DNA from: Monilinia fructicola
Taxonomy: Eukaryota; Ascomycota; Leotiomycetes; Helotiales; Sclerotiniaceae
Direction of reading: 5' to 3'
NCBI GenBank assembly: GCA_008692225.1
Contig: VICG01000014.1
Coordinates: forward strand, 620,001-684,000
Length of the DNA: 64,000 nt
The notes under the pieces: model-generated
Told to the model about the DNA's origin: nothing
Database searches by the model: none
Seen by the model: the letters and a program-made list of their open reading frames with translations, nothing else
Shown here: piece by piece, positions 60,763 through 64,000 of the stretch
Position numbering within the stretch: position 1 is the first letter of the stretch
How the letters are laid out: the number at the start of each line of letters is the position of its first letter
Position numbers and translations under genes: made by a program

Positions 60763-63700
60763 GATGAGTAGGTATCGTATTGGTGATTTGGTGGTAGGTA
60801 CTTTGTTGTTATCGGTGAGAGGGATAGCAAGTTGAAGAGGAGTAGATTATAAGGGTTGAAAGTAAATATAGATTGTTGATGTGATTGAAAGACGTTGATG
60901 AAATTGAATGGAGATTCGATGAGTTGTAGTTGTAGTTGTCTTGTATTGTATTGTATTGTATTCGTAAGAAGAAGGAAATCGAAAGTTCTTGGTGGTGGTG
61001 AATGACAATGGATGACTACTGGTTCTTAGATAGGATCGGATTGGATTGGATTGGATTGGATTGGGTTTGGTGTCTTGTGACGAGGACCGGAGACGAGAAC
61101 GATACAGTAGTCCAAGGTCTTATCTGACGTGACGAGTTGAGTCGAGTCCAGTCAAGACGAGGCGGTATCGGGGGAATTCGATAGTGTCTGTTCTGATTGT
61201 TCTTTTTTAATGCAACTGTTTGTTGTCGAGTTCTTATTCCTTGAAGGAGAAAGAATGAAGATGTGAATGAATATTGGATGTGGATGGATGGATGGATGGA
61301 TGAATGGATGGATGAATGAATGAATGAAGGAATATATGTTGGTAAAGGTTATTTGGAATGTAAGATTGAGAAAGATATTTTGACTGAATAATGAATAATG
61401 AATAATGAATATGGAATATGGAATATGGAATATAGACTATCGTATTGGATATCCGTATATTGTCAGAAAGGAATTAGATATAATATAAATTATATATATA
61501 TATATATAATATGATATGATATGATATTAATATATAATTAAATATATAATTAAATATATAATTAAATATATAATTAAATATATAATTAAATATATATATA
61601 TACATATATACGTAAACACACACATATATATACACCCTATATACACATACCGACGTATATCAACTAGCGTCCTCCATAAAATGCCATCATCAATCGGTAA
61701 ATCCCTCTTCTACTTCGTACAGTACTATCCATGGATAGTAATAAAGTCATGATAGAAATGAATAATAACCGTATTAACACACCTGTGTGCATTTACTAAA
61801 TAGTGACTAAAGCAACGTCCCATGTATCCACTTTCATGCTGAAGACGGGAGCGGAACTGTCCACTAGTCCTAAAATCCTTTAGTGTCATTACTCCATACA
61901 CACTTCCAACCGCTTATATCAATATTCTCAATGCACACCTCTTTTCTGCTCCACTCCCAGTCTCCCATAAATTCGCCTCACTTGAACATCCATCAAGGGA
62001 AACCTAGATTGAAGCTTTATGAATATATTGATATAACTTCGCATATGACGATATTATTTAAATATGCTCATTAATATTTATCAATATCAATGTGATCATT
62101 TTACATTTATGCAACTTATCAGACAGACCACCTGGATACCCTTTATCTACTCTTGGCCTCCAACTAATCATATCCATGGACAGATCCGCCCCTACATTAC
62201 CTCCCGTATCATAATCCAACAATGAATGAGTAGTGACGGACTGGCTTACTGACGAACTGACTGACTGACGGACTGGCTGGCTTACTGACGGACTGATTGA
62301 CTGATGGATTAAGATTACAGTACCGACATTTCTCAACTTACGGTTGGATAAAATGAAGAAAGGCATCCTCAATCATGGATATTTTAGATCTTCTCATTCC
62401 CTTCAAAGAAAGTTCATGGCGTTTTGGAACTAAATTCGTCAATCACATCCATCCGTCCATTCATCCATCCATTCTACGGACTAGGACTACACAAACCTAC
62501 ATGTAATATATGTACTCCGTCCCATCTGGAACACGGCAAATCATTAATTAAAATGAGCTCATGCTCGTGGCACCGAATTAACATATCTTGTAAAAACAAC
62601 AGGATTGTGCTCAACTACTTTGTACTCAAGTCCTCTACTCGTCAATTTACCTCCTATATGGATACTCGCATCATCAATGTCCAACAACTAACCTCAACAT
62701 ATATATAACAAGCGAGACTCAACCTCGAAAAAGAATTGCCACTGACATTATTATGATTGTTGGTTGCTGTTACGGTTACGGTTACGGTTACTGTACCCAT
62801 CATTCCAAGGTTTTCTCATTTAGCTCTTTTCCTCTTTGCCTCTGTTCCTCTGTTCCTCTGTTCCTCTGCTCCTCTGTTCCTACTGACCTCCTAGAACTAA
62901 TTACATTACCTAGAACTAATTACCTTTTCCGAAAAACCCCCAAACCCCGAAGCTAATGGTTACAAGAACAATAATTCCGCCTTATCTCCCATCGATTGCA
63001 TCACGCTACAAACCCTTACATACGTCTAACCTTCAATCGAAGTCGCCTCTCCTTTTAGTCTATCGAGTACGTGACAAGAACATTCAGATTCAGAATCAGA
63101 ATCATTCCAATGCAACGCCAATGTAACAAAAAGACGACATCAAAACCTTCCGTGTCAACTCTCAATCATTAGTTTCATGTGAAACATCAAATCGAGTTTT
63201 CAGTATAGGAAAAACGACAAAGACCGACCCAACCCAACCCAACATGAAGCAATCTAGAACCAAACATCCGGCGCTTGAACTTTGAGGTCATCGCATTTTT
63301 TACAGATGCCGCTCATCACGTAACCTTACACGAGCTCAAAATCTATCTATCCTGCATGATATAGCCACCCTGACTCATGCAGCGCTACTCACTTCATGCA
63401 CGACTCAAAAAGTATAATTCCAGCCACCTCCGTGCCACATCACGCGAGCCACGATACAAAACTGTTCGTCGGAACGAGCTCCGTAAAGAAGTAAGTAAGT
63501 ACTGTAGAATCGTAGATAGATGGATGATAAGGTACTAAGGAGCTTCATACCCAATTATCCTTTCACTGGTTGTGGATGGATGATCCGATGAGCAAGTACC
63601 GACGAAGAGGAAGTGCCTCCTACAGGAGGAGTTAAGTGTGCCACCCCAACCATTCGATCTACTCTGTACTTACACCATCCATTCGATGAACCGACTAAAA

Positions 63701-64000
63701 AACCTTTTTTTTTCTTCGCTACTCGAGTAGCTGCAGCATGATTCTATCAACATTTCGCAATGTCAAACTTTATTTCCCGCCCCATTCGCCACTTGGTACT
63801 TGGATTACGGTACGAAAGTCAACCCATCCATCCATCCATCTTCCAGTTGGCCGCAGGCGGGCAGACACCCCTTCAAACAACACATCACAAAATCCCTACC
63901 TGCCTGCTTGCTCCCTCCTACTTACCACCACCACACCACACCACAGCATACCACACCAAACCACACCACACCACGTAATCCCTAACCCCCAGCCCCCAAC
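60763..64000. other. Right-hand spacer, no gene called
   Basis: The first ~200 bp are the promoter of the UBL-AN1 gene. Repeats: GGATT (61034-61062), GGAT/GAAT (61282-61330), ATAATGA/ATATGGA (61385-61435), TA and ATATATAATTAA units (61485-61605), ACTGACTGACGG-type (about 62235-62312), GGTTAC (62770-62790), TTCCTCTG (62843-62880), CACAC/CCACAC (63925-63975). Several AG-rich or TATA-like stretches occur, but frames are short and without domains. Confidence 0.55.
61485..61605. repeat. (TA)n and five ATATATAATTAA units
   Basis: Dinucleotide TA, then ATATG pentamers, then a 12-bp unit containing AATTAA repeated about five times, then TA again. Confidence 0.9.

Overview
This window is nuclear DNA from a filamentous ascomycete (Pezizomycotina). 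The evidence is short GT..AG introns (45-205 nt), fungus-specific families (a Pom1-type polarity kinase, a Pex23/Pex24-family peroxin, GPI-anchored cell-wall protein, UBL-AN1 protein), a strongly AT-rich transposon graveyard of the kind RIP produces, and long gene-poor spacers full of microsatellites. The overall look fits Leotiomycetes, but that placement is only an impression.

Layout: an amino-acid permease gene runs off the left edge (1-538, minus). After about 8 kb of spacer comes a conserved fungal coiled-coil protein (8584-11191, minus) with two apparent single-base frameshifts. A second spacer (11.2-18.0 kb) holds many simple repeats and a degenerate minisatellite. An endonuclease III/NTH1 DNA glycosylase (18042-19355, plus) faces a small single-pass, probably mitochondrial, protein (19736-20090, minus). 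A disordered hypothetical protein (23534-24650, minus) follows, with a probable one-base frameshift near its N-terminus.

From about 24.9 to 35.8 kb there is no ordinary gene. Instead there is a strongly diverged, all-same-orientation array with a ~250-bp period. Each unit carries a nearly unchanged 17-bp core, TTTTGTTGCAYRTCTGA (32 instances located), plus two weaker conserved boxes about 90 and 170 bp downstream. It is interrupted at 31.7-32.6 kb by unrelated sequence with a possible gene fragment and a tRNA-like fragment. This is the most unusual object in the window.

A FrnE/DsbA-like thioredoxin-fold gene with 21-nt and 11-nt exons (36144-37296, minus) separates the array from an AT-rich island (37.76-42.20 kb). 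The island is built from three adjacent terminal-inverted-repeat elements; two have clear TA target duplications, and none retains an ORF. To the right are a GPI-anchored secreted protein with a (GGGS)n tract (43376-44506, plus), a Pex23/Pex24-family peroxisomal membrane protein (46999-48573, minus), a DYRK/Pom1-like kinase (52716-57033, plus) and a UBL-AN1 zinc-finger protein (60016-60762, minus). The remaining spacers hold microsatellites and short palindromes.

The genes are independent housekeeping or cell-biology genes, not a cluster or pathway. All gene models come from reading splice signals and frames by eye. Family assignments rest on motifs recalled from established families, with no database search.
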